64,000 bases of DNA from NCBI GenBank assembly GCA_003008705.1, contig PDUO01000016.1:745975-809974 (forward strand), written 5' to 3'. A program made the position numbers and the translations under genes. The notes under the pieces are model-generated. The model was not told the DNA's origin. It saw nothing but the letters and a program-made list of their open reading frames with translations, and ran no database searches. Below, one piece after another: positions 51,729-61,124 of the stretch (the stretch's first letter is position 1; each line of letters starts with the position of its first letter). Source of the DNA: Pezicula radicicola (Eukaryota > Ascomycota > Leotiomycetes > Helotiales > Dermateaceae).

Positions 51729-53303
51729 TCAACATTCAAACATTTTCGTCGTAGACACATTACAACGACTCCACCATCTCCTCTCCCACAACCTAACCAG
51801 AAACATAGCAGGCCAGTAAACGACGTACAAGCTCCATGCAGGCCACGGATCCCAAACCTCGAAAGTGCCGTCTCTCCAGTATACCACGTGCTCCATTAAA
51901 TCTAGCCATTGACCCATCATATCAAGGAGGCCAATTTCAAGCCGTAGCGCTCGGAGTAGAGGAAGTAAAAATAGAGTTACTAGATCGTGGCCTATCCAGT
52001 AGTAATTGGGAACATTTGGTCTTGGAACAATAATGGCGTCGTTCTGGTGGCCGTTTGAGACACCCTTTGGTTCGTGATCCGGTAAGATGGATAGATATGC
52101 TTCAGCTAGATCCTCTGCTTCGTCTGCAAATAATACGCCCGCAGTATGAGCTCGAGGATTGCATTCGATCGGGAAGATTTTGCTCATTAGATGGCTGATC
52201 TCCACCTCAGACACGCCCACTCTAGTCTCTGCTTCGCGTGCAATTTGTTCTTCAACCAGGAAGTCAATTGAGAAATGGCCTGTCATAGTCGGTCCTGTCC
52301 TTCTGGCATAGATAGATGTATACAGAAGCATTGCTTGAGACAGCGCTGAGGAAGCTGGGAGAGCAGAGTAATGCATCAATAACTCAGCGGATGGACAGGC
52401 TACAAAGGCCTTGACTTTCCCATTGATTATGAGGCTATGTGTGCAGTATTCAGGACCGGAAATGTATTGTTGTAATACGAAAGGGCGAAAGGGTGTTGGG
52501 TTGAGGCGTCTAATGTGCTGTTCTGTTTCCTTGGTGGTAGGCCGTGGCAGAACCGTCATGTCTGCCCGTATTGAATCATCAAGTCCCACACTCTTCATGA
52601 TATACGTTCTGCCTCCCGTCGCTTCCAGTTTCTCTGGGTGTAGTTGTGCTAGAGCTTCTATAACAGAAGTCACCACATGTGTCTCTGGCACGTTGAGACC
52701 CAGATCTCGCGTATTTGCAATAAACGAGTCCTTCTCATGAAGTGTGCCTGTCAATTTGACACCGAACTGTATCGCGATGCAGTTCGTCTCATTCTGTACT
52801 GCTTCTGCTGCCTCGCCGTCTTCAATTGCAGATGCCACACCGGAGCAGCTCACCCACAATTCGACATTCTCCTTCTGTATTATTCCGATCAATTCCCGAA
52901 TGTATTCTGCAGGACCACTGTCGGCAGTGGGCTTCGAGAGTCGATAGAAGCGCTCAATGGCCCTGGAGAAATGCCCGCAGACAGGAATATGGTTGGGTTC
53001 GAAATCGGCCCCAATCACACGATGGCCGGCTCTGTAAAAGTCGCGCGCAAGAGTCAGGCCTTTACTCATGCCAACTCCCGTTACAAGCACAGTTCGTGGA
53101 CGAAATTCTGCTGGTGAACTTGCGCGCCATTGTCGATGATGCTTGATGTGTTTTGCGACTTTTGTATAAGGTGATATTATGCGACTGGCGATAGCAATGA
53201 AGGTGCATAGTGGTGCGAAGAAGACTGCGAGAGCAATAAGGGCAACATTTTGGAGGAAGTGCAGCCGGGCGGATGAGGCGCCTGTCAAAGGAAGGTTCAG
53301 CAT
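51729..53303 (-). CDS. ATP-grasp ligase, mycosporine-type (MysC-like), with hydrophobic ends
   Basis: Predicted to activate 4-deoxygadusol with ATP and attach an amino acid, giving a mycosporine (role known for the cyanobacterial relative NpR5598/MysC). Single exon, 524 aa from ATG at 53303 (MLNLPLTGASS); the frame is open further up but has no ATG. Residues about 14-45 are hydrophobic (FLQNVALIALAVFFAPL). A nucleotide-fold start reads TVLVTGVGMSKGLTLARDFY. ATP-grasp features are IMKSVGLDD, FVLQQYISGPEY, GHFSIDFLVEE and the metal site FPIECNPRAHTAGVLF. The C-terminal about 100 residues are Trp-rich and hydrophobic (HDLVTLFLLPLLRAL, WSLYVVYWPAMFLVRL). It lies 1 kb downstream of the cyclase gene in the same orientation, which is the main reason for the pathway call. 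Confidence 0.85.
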   Translation of the reverse strand: MLNLPLTGASSARLHFLQNVALIALAVFFAPLCTFIAIASRIISPYTKVAKHIKHHRQWRASSPAEFRPRTVLVTGVGMSKGLTLARDFYRAGHRVIGADFEPNHIPVCGHFSRAIERFYRLSKPTADSGPAEYIRELIGIIQKENVELWVSCSGVASAIEDGEAAEAVQNETNCIAIQFGVKLTGTLHEKDSFIANTRDLGLNVPETHVVTSVIEALAQLHPEKLEATGGRTYIMKSVGLDDSIRADMTVLPRPTTKETEQHIRRLNPTPFRPFVLQQYISGPEYCTHSLIINGKVKAFVACPSAELLMHYSALPASSALSQAMLLYTSIYARRTGPTMTGHFSIDFLVEEQIAREAETRVGVSEVEISHLMSKIFPIECNPRAHTAGVLFADEAEDLAEAYLSILPDHEPKGVSNGHQNDAIIVPRPNVPNYYWIGHDLVTLFLLPLLRALRLEIGLLDMMGQWLDLMEHVVYWRDGTFEVWDPWPAWSLYVVYWPAMFLVRLWERRWWSRCNVSTTKMFEC

Positions 53304-54290
53304 CTGGGAGTCTTGGGCGGCTTCAAGGACCGCCGTCCCATTCTCAAGTTGTGAGGGTCTCCTGTGAGCAAGCAAGTGTATCGCGAGGAAGAATGCAGAA
53401 AAAAGATAAGTATATAAGTGCCTTCTAGGGATTAGGAATACGGAAGAATACTTGGGGGGTTCAAATACAACTCAGCAACACGACGAACAGCTGTTCGCGC
53501 AGGAATGAGGCTGGCTGTAAGGTAGTGTGTGTGTGTGTAAGTACTACAGTACAGTTCAGTATGTAAGACCCCCACGAACACAAGGTAAGGAAGGCACAAT
53601 ACAACGTCATGGAAAATCATGAAATCATCACATGCTTATTATTATTACTTTTTTAACTTACGAGTTACTGTATTAGCTACTACTACTACTACTACTGTAC
53701 TGCCACCTCCCGCTGTGACTAAACAAGGCGACAGACATACTTTGTAATTTATCAGAAAAAGGAAGAATAAGGTGCGGTGCGGTGCGATGCGGTGCATACC
53801 GTCCGACTATTTTGTTTGGCTCTTTGTTGTACTGTAGCTGTTCTGTTGCACCAAGGTTTTCGGCCGAAAGCCAGTGCCCAGCCAGTGTTTCGGTGGTCCA
53901 GGCGATGAGTTGCAGAGCTGAGTCTTGACTACGACCCTAGCGGCAACGAACAACACAGAGCTGTAACTCTAGTGCTCATCGCTCAACATACATCTAGGGG
54001 CCACATACGGTACATCATTCGGTACGGAAAGGTACTACTGTACTGGACCTGCTTGCTGACTTTCACATGGAAAAAGCGCATTATTCACGTTGGAAACAGG
54101 AACCTCAGCATAATAAACTTTTCCCATCGTCTTGTTACCCCTGATGATCCATCGTTCTGGCTCCCAATCTTTTGGCTGCTTCCTGCTCTCCATGCTTTTC
54201 CAGATAGCCTATGCAACCACAATGCCATGGAACCAGCCAAGTTGGGTATCAAGTATCCGCATTGACCTTATTAGAGCCATAAACAGATGC
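53304..54290. other. Intergenic region between ATP-grasp and cyclase genes
   Basis: Promoter of the ATP-grasp gene and 3' flank of the cyclase gene. It holds simple repeats (TG at about 53526-53539, TAC at 53678-53695, GGTGC pentamers at 53771-53795) and several GTAC/TACTGTAC motifs at 53696-54045. No gene was seen. Confidence 0.6.
53771..53795. repeat. GGTGC tandem pentamers, 5 copies
   Basis: Five tandem units of GGTGC (one reads GATGC), upstream of the ATP-grasp gene. Confidence 0.88.
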
Positions 54291-55937
54291 TTACTTGATG
54301 CATTTGCCCGTGGTTTCGCCGTTGCTCAAATGGCCATTGGCACACTTATCTCCAACATGTCCAATGGCACCATTGAGCTTATCAGCCTTTCCCACAGCAT
54401 TCTCCATAATCTCCTGTTCTTCTAATTGGTCATTTTCCTCGTATCCAGTGTCGGAAGCATCGACGTATGCCTCCAGGCCTTCACCGTTTCGTGGGTATCC
54501 TTTCATAAGTTGCTTGTGGCGTGTCAAAGCAGCATTCATATCCTCTGCAGATACATCATTCAGAAAGACACAAGTCCCAATAGGACTTGGTACCGCGGCT
54601 CGAAGCAAACCGTCTCGCGTCTTCATGATCGCAGCAGTTGCTTTGACAAGAAGTTGTTCGTCAAATTGATGATGATCCATGGAGAGACCAGCACGAGAGA
54701 AGAGGTTTAGTAGCCGATGATGTTCAGTATCACTTATGAGTTTGCGATTGTTAGCAAGAGTGGCAGAATATGCCATGTCAATACTAATAGCATGGCCATG
54801 TCGCAACGGCGTTTCTGGAGCGAGCTCGTGGAGAGGAGACCATCTGTTTTTGTTAACAACGACTGAGAGGCAGGGGCTGAGAACTGACGTATGACCGTAT
54901 GCAATGACTCTATCGAGACCAATCTCATGAAGATTAGGGGTCTCTAGCCTCAACATCTCATGAATCCCTTTCAAGTTGATCTTGTCAGCAGCCTCGATCA
55001 GTTCCTTGGACGAGCCATGAGCACGTCCAAAAGCACTTTCGATGAGTTGCTCACAATACTTGTCTAACAAGTTGAAAGTGTCTAGATGGGAGCAGGTCGA
55101 GATTTTGATTAACTCTGCGAAGCCGTTTCGGATCTGCGCTATCGGAAGCGTTCGAAGGAAGGTAAAGTCGAGGAAAGTATGAATTGGTGCGTGGTAAGCA
55201 CCTAAACGGTTCTTGTAGTTGCTATAGTTTACAGCCACTTTAATTGACACAGATGCATCGATCAGACCGATGACTGTAGTCGGTATTCGAATGAAGTTCG
55301 TGCTACGACGGTATGCAGCACATGCAAATCTGGTTATGTAGACAAATCAGTATTAGATTTTGATAACTATAATGTAAGCAAGTGGTAGGTGTGTGCCTTG
55401 AGATGATCACTGGCTTCTGGGGCATGTGAGAAATTACCCGGCAACGTCAGTAACGAGACCTCCTCCGACGACAAGCACAGGTTCCTATGAGCGGATAAGC
55501 AAAGCTCCTTTGAGCAGCAGTTGGACAAGGTACAAACTTTGCGGTAAATACCAAAGTCATTCATAGAATCAACGATTGACAAAAGTGTTGGCATAGTCTT
55601 GGCCTTCTCGCCAATCTTCGTTTTGTGAATCTTCAATTCGACGCCATAGTGCTCAAAATAACTCTCCATCTGCTTGCCATAAACATTATATATCTACCAC
55701 TATCAGCATCGAGGTGAATTACTAAAATACTTCGCGGGCTTATCTTACGTTTAAGTCAGTGACAGCTAAACATCTCTTCCATCGCTTGTAGCAGTCGGCC
55801 AAATTTGAATTTTTCACATCGAAAACACCGTCAATGAAGGTAAAGTCATATTCGATCTTCTCGTAGCCCTCAACGTGGAAACCGAGATGGCCTGAGGAAG
55901 TCTTTATCTCGGTGACAGTAGCTTTAAGATCAGACAT
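54291..55937 (-). CDS. Sugar-phosphate cyclase, desmethyl-4-deoxygadusol synthase/EEVS-like (MysA-like)
   Basis: Related to dehydroquinate synthase. Predicted to cyclise sedoheptulose 7-phosphate to desmethyl-4-deoxygadusol, the first step to mycosporines. Five exons in minus order: 55937-55749, 55693-55538, 55484-55438, 55329-54889, 54843-54291, giving 461 aa from MSDLKATVTE. Key stretches: the NAD-binding VVGGGLVTDVAGFACAAYRR, IRIPTTVIGLIDASVSIKV, NYKNRLGAYHAP, the metal-ligand segment GFAELIKIS, and IAYGHTWSPLHEL with RHGHAISIDMAYSA. The intron 54888-54844 is 45 nt and stop-free, so leaving it in does not break the frame, but splicing restores the conserved AYGHTWSPLHE. The C-terminal about 70 residues are acidic and not conserved. 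DHQS itself is usually part of the AROM pentafunctional protein in fungi, which argues against a plain shikimate enzyme. An alternative is another EEVS/DOIS-type cyclase. Confidence 0.93.
54844..54888 (-). other. 45-nt frame-preserving intron in the cyclase gene
   Basis: GT..AG intron of 45 nt with no in-frame stop. Splicing joins AYGHT to WSPLHEL, which is the conserved family text; retention would insert 15 residues beside a metal-ligand histidine. Confidence 0.85.
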
Positions 55938-57112
55938 ATTGATGGACAATGTGGGAGAGAAGCCGATGTAGAACAGTGAAATTGGGGTAAGGATGGTATT
56001 GTAAGAAAACCATCTTGAAATCTGAGCTCTTGTGCGATCAGAACCATCGACAGGAAGCACTACTTCGTAACACAACAGAAATAATGGCCTCATTCTTGAG
56101 CTAGACTAGATCTCGCTTTGTCTTACGACACGAAAATAGAAAGTTCTTGAAGGAGGAATACTCACTAAGACGCTGCCCAGGAGCGAGATCATGTTGGAAT
56201 GGAGTCCCTTCGCTTTCGAAAGCAACATTGAGTATATGAATACAGAGCCCGCCAGGAATAGCACTTGCCATATATGAAAACAACCAAGAACAGTCACTGA
56301 ACTGGTCTCAATCGTTGAAAAATCTGTAGACCTAAGGCTGTTAGTACAACGACACTTCCACAGGCACAGCTCTTGGCAGGCAACATCCTTACCAACGGGC
56401 CTCTACAGGACACCAATATCAACCCTTGAATTCAACGGGTCATCGAATACGCAGTTTCCCGCAAAGTTCTGAGAGTGTGCAGTGAGGTGGTACTCTAGAG
56501 AGTGCTTCCTCAATTTGTAGAGGCTGCGGATAAAAGGTTGGGCACGTATTTGTAGCACATATTTGTAACACATATTGGGTAGCCACTTGAGAGACGACGA
56601 GACGGCATCATGGAGAGGGTATCTAGACTTCAAGATAATGGCTCTGAAAACAAGTGTCACGCTCCCAATGGTGATCAGGTATGAAGATGTTGGTGTAGTG
56701 AAAGAAGAAATTGGTTATGATACAAGATAGATTTTCGAAGCGAAGGGGCGCTACACGTACTCGAGCAGGTAGTGTCGTCAACCAAGCTCCTCTGGATCTC
56801 TTCTCAGCTGCCAACATTCCTGCACGAACTCAGTACGAAGGAATCTGCTGTAAGACGCCATCATACAAACTTCACGGGCGTCCTCGTACACATGACTCTA
56901 TGGTGCTATGCCCAGGCCTCCACACTCTGCAAGCCTTCCCCAAGAGTGGGACGAGGAACCCCGAGACTCCGAGCCACCCCGCGCTCTCTTTGCTATGACT
57001 AAGTAGGTTGGGATGAATAGTAATGAGGTCTTTGACTTCCAAAAGGGCTAGAAATGAATCCAACTGCCCTTGAGCATCACCGTTGACCACAACAGTGTTG
57101 GAACTTTTCAGG
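55938..57112. promoter_or_regulatory. Divergent promoter region of cyclase and O-methyltransferase genes
   Basis: The cyclase (minus) and methyltransferase (plus) genes are divergent, 1.18 kb apart, as expected for co-regulation. Minus-strand frames at 56101-56297 and 56403-56660 are open for 60-86 codons, but I recognise no domain and they may only be leader sequence. Confidence 0.55.
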
Positions 57113-58060
57113 ATGCCTCACTTCGATCAGAACAAAGCGTATGCAGAGCAGGAGGTCGTCTTCGTACGTATATCTCTTCTTAGGAGCGGCTTCATAACCT
57201 TACGGTCAAACAGTTCGACGATGGTCGTGAAGAAGAACTCGTCGAATTTATCCAAAACCACCCCAATAAAGCCAGGATTCAAGGCTCACCACCCGAAATC
57301 CTCCAGGCAATTGATGAATTTGCCAGAACAAAAAGATACCTCATGAACGTTGGCGAAGACAAAGGGAACATCGTTACATCTCTCATCCAAGAAGCAAAAC
57401 CTCAAATAATGGTTGAACTAGGAGGATACTGTGGTTATTCAACTATCCTATTCGGAGCTACGGTTCGAGATGCTGGCGGGAAGAAGTATTATTCTTTAGA
57501 AAGAAGTCCAAAGTTTGCAAAGAACATACAAACTCTTGTTGAGATAGCAGGGTTAAAAGATTTCATCGAAGTCATTGTTGGACCTAGCGATGCAGGAATC
57601 AAAAAATTACATGCGAGGGGTTTACAAACCATCGATATGATGTTCCTCGATCACTACAAGCCAGCATACACGACAGATCTCAAACTCTGCGAACATCTCG
57701 GACTGATCAAGAAAGGTACTGTCTTGGCAGCTGACAATGTGATCAAGCCTGGAAACCCTCCTTATTTGGAGTATGTACGAAGTAGTGTTGAAGAGAAGAG
57801 GAGGAAGCTTGGTGAGGAGAGAGGGGCTGATACGGATCATTTTGGGGCAAGACATGCTAATCAGTATGGAGAGGTTGAAAAGTTGGATATGGAGGTCAAG
57901 GGAAATCCAAATCTGGTTTACGAGAGTAAGCTGGTTGATAGCTTTGAGCCTACTGGGGAACCGGTATGTGTGACATGAAACTCTATGAGACATCTTCGCT
58001 AATTGTCTGATTCAGGATGGTGTTGAGGTTACTCGATGTCTTGGAGTAAGTGATACATAA
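57113..58060 (+). CDS. Catechol-type O-methyltransferase, likely mycosporine-pathway (MysB-like role)
   Basis: Class I SAM-dependent O-methyltransferase, 281 aa. Exons: 57113-57163, 57214-57963, 58016-58060. Phases join as EQEVVF-FDDGREEEL and GEP-DGVEVTRC. The SAM-binding motif is VELGGYCGYST (Glu85). Metal and substrate ligands match catechol O-methyltransferase: Asp163 in MFLDHYK, and Asp191 and Asn192 in LAADNVIKPG. The motif RTKRYLMNVGEDKG is typical of fungal COMT-like proteins. Beside the cyclase and ATP-grasp genes it most likely methylates desmethyl-4-deoxygadusol to 4-deoxygadusol, but an independent catechol methyltransferase cannot be excluded. An extra upstream exon is possible, since TTTTCAG just before the ATG resembles an acceptor. 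Confidence 0.88.
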
Positions 58061-58495
58061 TTTACTGGTGGTAGGACAAGTAGCCCCAGATAAACTTCCC
58101 AGTAGCAGTCGTTACCCGAGGTATCGAATGGTGCCATGGACAGTGTATCTACCTATAGAGACTAAACGCTTCTACGTTGAATCCGTCTAAGTGACTCAAG
58201 TGACAATCACTTCGGGGTATAGAAACTAGACTTAACCCGCTCACTTGATTTGAGCAACTGTATCTATTCTTAGATAACCGCACTTTACTACCGCTCATTA
58301 TGGATAGCAAGTTATTATATTATGGTTTATTGCTAGGCTGTACTCTTTAATATCTCGCAAAAGTAGGCACACGAATAGTGCATTCCAAAATCCCAATAAA
58401 ATGCAGCCAATTGCTCCAGCTAACCCTTTCCAATGCTCCAACAGCAGCCTGCAACCCGTATTTACTACGCCATGGTTCCCAATAGAAAACATACC
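58061..58495. other. Intergenic region between O-methyltransferase and MLH1 (tail to tail)
   Basis: 3' flanks of convergent genes. Contains an AAGTGA/TCACTT motif cluster at 58186-58255. No gene was seen. Confidence 0.55.
58186..58255. repeat. AAGTGA/TCACTT motif cluster, copy B
   Basis: CTAAGTGACTCAAGTGACAA is followed by TCACTTCGG, and 35 bp on by CTCACTTGATTTGAGC. The outer arms are roughly inverted, as in a short hairpin or terminal inverted repeat. Confidence 0.5.
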
Positions 58496-60754
58496 CTAGC
58501 ACCTTTCGAATACCCTGTACAATCCTTTGAGGTCTGCAACTTCTAGTACACCGCCCCTCATCAAGCCTTTCGTGGCGATTAGTCGAGCTCTGAAAGCTGG
58601 AAACATAACGTCTTCTACAACGCGGTTAATTTCTGTTCGTCTTGCTTTGATTTGCTCGTCCAACCCTTCCTCTGAATCCTCTGGTCCGGGAGCTGGAGGT
58701 AATCTTTCAGGTACATAGAACGAAGCTAGCTCTCGTAAGAAAGTTTCAAAGCACTCCTTCTCGCTCAACCAATTGACGTGCGGTCCAAGCCTAAGCAGAA
58801 ATGCTGGCAGCTTGCCCAAACAAGGTTCATAACCTCGGAGGAGCAGCGGTATACTGTTAATTTTACCGTCTTCGGATATTTCGAAGGTGAAGTACTCGAG
58901 AAGCATATCACGCCGCTCAATGAGCTGAGCAGAAACTAGTTCTACAACATCTTCAATCTCAAAATCATCTTCCTCTGTAATAGGTGGAGTAGCCGCCTTC
59001 TCCTGCTCGGCCGCGAGAGCGAGTAATTCCTTAAGATCAAGTGGTGGATCAAAACAGATAGCTCCGAAATTGCCAAAGTCGGTAAGCCCTACTTGGTAGA
59101 AGTATTCGTTGCATACCATACCGTAATCGACAATGTAGAGCTTGACGCCTCCTTGAATAGCAGCAAGCCGTCGGCGCTCATCTACGACCCCTACGAATGT
59201 GTGACCAGCAAATATCTCGGTGAGTTCATTGTGCATCTCATCACGTACCTCACTCCGAAGTTCCTTGACTGTCATAAGACGGCACACAACGGGCTCGCGG
59301 TCTGACTGCTGGTAGTTTTTTTCGGGGGAGCTACTCGAAGTAGTCTGTCCTCCTGTGGTGGTATTTAACATTGAAGTTATCTTCCGCATTTTAGCATCTG
59401 TTCGCACGAGATTATTTTCGTATGGTTTCGGCGTCGCATTGGGTCTGGTATCAGATTTAGAGGCAACTTCAGTGCCCGTGGTTGCCAATGGTATTCGTGC
59501 TCCAGGTAGAAGACTCTGTGTCATGAAGGTACGACTTGTATCAACGTCTGCGAGCTTGACCCTAATGTCATTACAGATCTTCTCTATAATCTCATCCTCG
59601 TTGAGAAAATTCACCTCCCTTTTGGTTGGGTGCACATTGACGTCAACCCGTTCGGGAGCAATTTCGAGGCTCAAATAAGTAAATGGATGTCCTCCTTTTG
59701 GTAGGAAAGTCGAGTAAGTCTGCTCTATCGCCTTCCGTATGTTTGTAGAGTCGACAGAACGGTGGTTGATAAAAAGAAGTAGGGTAGTCTTTTTGACATG
59801 GTAATTTGCGTTCGTCGTCCAGCCAGTAGCTTTGAATTTCCATTCGGTATCTTTAGAGTCGAACTTGATGAGTTCGTTGGCAACAGCACTTCCATGGAGT
59901 TGCCGAATACGGTCAATCGTTGAGGCGTTGGACTGAGTAGATATCGTGGTACTGGATTCACCCTGCTTCTTACAGCTGAATGCGACTCCGTCACAATGAA
60001 CAGCATATCTTCCTATAACATCGAGAATCTTGTTGTACTCTTCAGAGGCTGACCTGAAGGCTCGCCGTCGGGTAGGGACGTTGTAAAAGAGGTCCTCAAC
60101 GGTGATTTGAGTTCCCTGGCGGCCCGCTGTAGGCTTGGGATCCGCACTTTGGCCAGGCTTCGCGGGAACCAAGCGGCCACTATCATAGTGTGCTCTAAAT
60201 GCACAGGTGGAATCCTTGGTCTTGGTTGTGACGGTGAGATGAGCTATGTGACTTATACTGGCCAAGGCTTCTCCACGAAAGCCATAAGTTCCAATAGACG
60301 TCAGGTCCTCGAAGGCTTTAAGTTTTGACGTTGTAAAACGCTCACAAAGAATGGGCATATCTTCTTTCTATGTACTCTCAGCTTATGGTCCGGTATGAAG
60401 CCCTTGGCCCATCTGAACTTACGTTGATGCCATGGCCATTATCGGTGATCTGTAGAAGCTTCAGTCCACCATCTTTGACGAGGACCTCAAGAGACGTAGA
60501 ACCAGCGTCGACAGCATTCTCAATTAGTTCCTTGAGAGCGTGTACAGGTGCGACGATGATCTCTCCAGCCGCGATTTTGTTGACGACATCCGGGTCAAGA
60601 GCCTTTGAATATCAGTATCACGCATCAATAAATAGGATTATGAGAAAAAGCGTACTTGAATTCTTCTCGGCGCTGAAACTACATCGTCGTTGGCCTTTCT
60701 TTTTGTTCCTCTTTGGACGTTTAAATCCACGTCCATAGGGTCATCATCGGCCAT
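58496..60754 (-). CDS. MLH1: DNA mismatch repair protein MLH1
   Basis: MutL homologue that partners with PMS1 in nuclear mismatch repair and with MLH3 in meiotic crossing over. Three exons in minus order: 60754-60656, 60602-60423, 60367-58496, giving 716 aa. The N-terminus [10 protein letters not shown] leads to the GHKL ATPase: [12 protein letters not shown] (catalytic Glu58, Asn62), [12 protein letters not shown] (Asp87) and [11 protein letters not shown]. The MutL S5-like domain has [15 protein letters not shown] and [14 protein letters not shown]. The C-terminal MLH1 domain ends in the invariant FERC, whose cysteine completes the endonuclease site of the PMS1 partner. Exon 3 starts [11 protein letters not shown] at acceptor CATAG, not at the nearby AAG, which would drop KE. 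Confidence 0.97.
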
Positions 60755-61124
60755 GATGAGAAATAACGCAGGACATTTGGGAATGCCTGAAGGGAAGGTG
60801 GCAAGCAAAAGGCGCGAGCTCACACGATAACACGTGACCAGCATACACCCGAGTACTACTTACTACCTTATGTGGTAAACAGGTGCTTCCGATGAAGTAA
60901 TGAAATGAGTGGATTTCTCAAACCAAAAAAGGGAGTAAGTGAGTGAGTTCATTCGTACTGAGATCAAAGTGAATTAAATAGGTACTCAATATAGTAGTTA
61001 CTACACCAGTACCTAAATCACCAATCAAGTGGGCTGCTTAGCGATCGAGGCTATCCAGAGAAGCAGAACCAGCGCTGAATGATTCTCTCGCCATCCTACG
61101 AATACCCCTACCTACAGTACCAGA
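60755..61124. promoter_or_regulatory. Divergent promoter of MLH1 and the radical-SAM gene
   Basis: The two starts are 370 bp apart and divergent, so both promoters lie here. The region holds the third AAGTGA-type motif cluster (60903-61035). Confidence 0.5.
60903..61035. repeat. AAGTGA/TCACTT motif cluster, copy C
   Basis: ATGAGTGGATTTCTCA, GTAAGTGAGTGAGTTC, TCAAAGTGAATT, GGTACTCAATA, TAGTTACTAC and ATCAAGTGGGCTG occur within about 130 bp, echoing copies A and B. Confidence 0.4.

Noticed and set aside
54291..55937. Cyclase gene as ordinary dehydroquinate synthase of the shikimate pathway
   Set aside because: Fungi normally carry that activity in the fused AROM protein. The partner genes and AYGHTWSPLHEL/RHGHAISIDM text fit the DDGS/EEVS group better.
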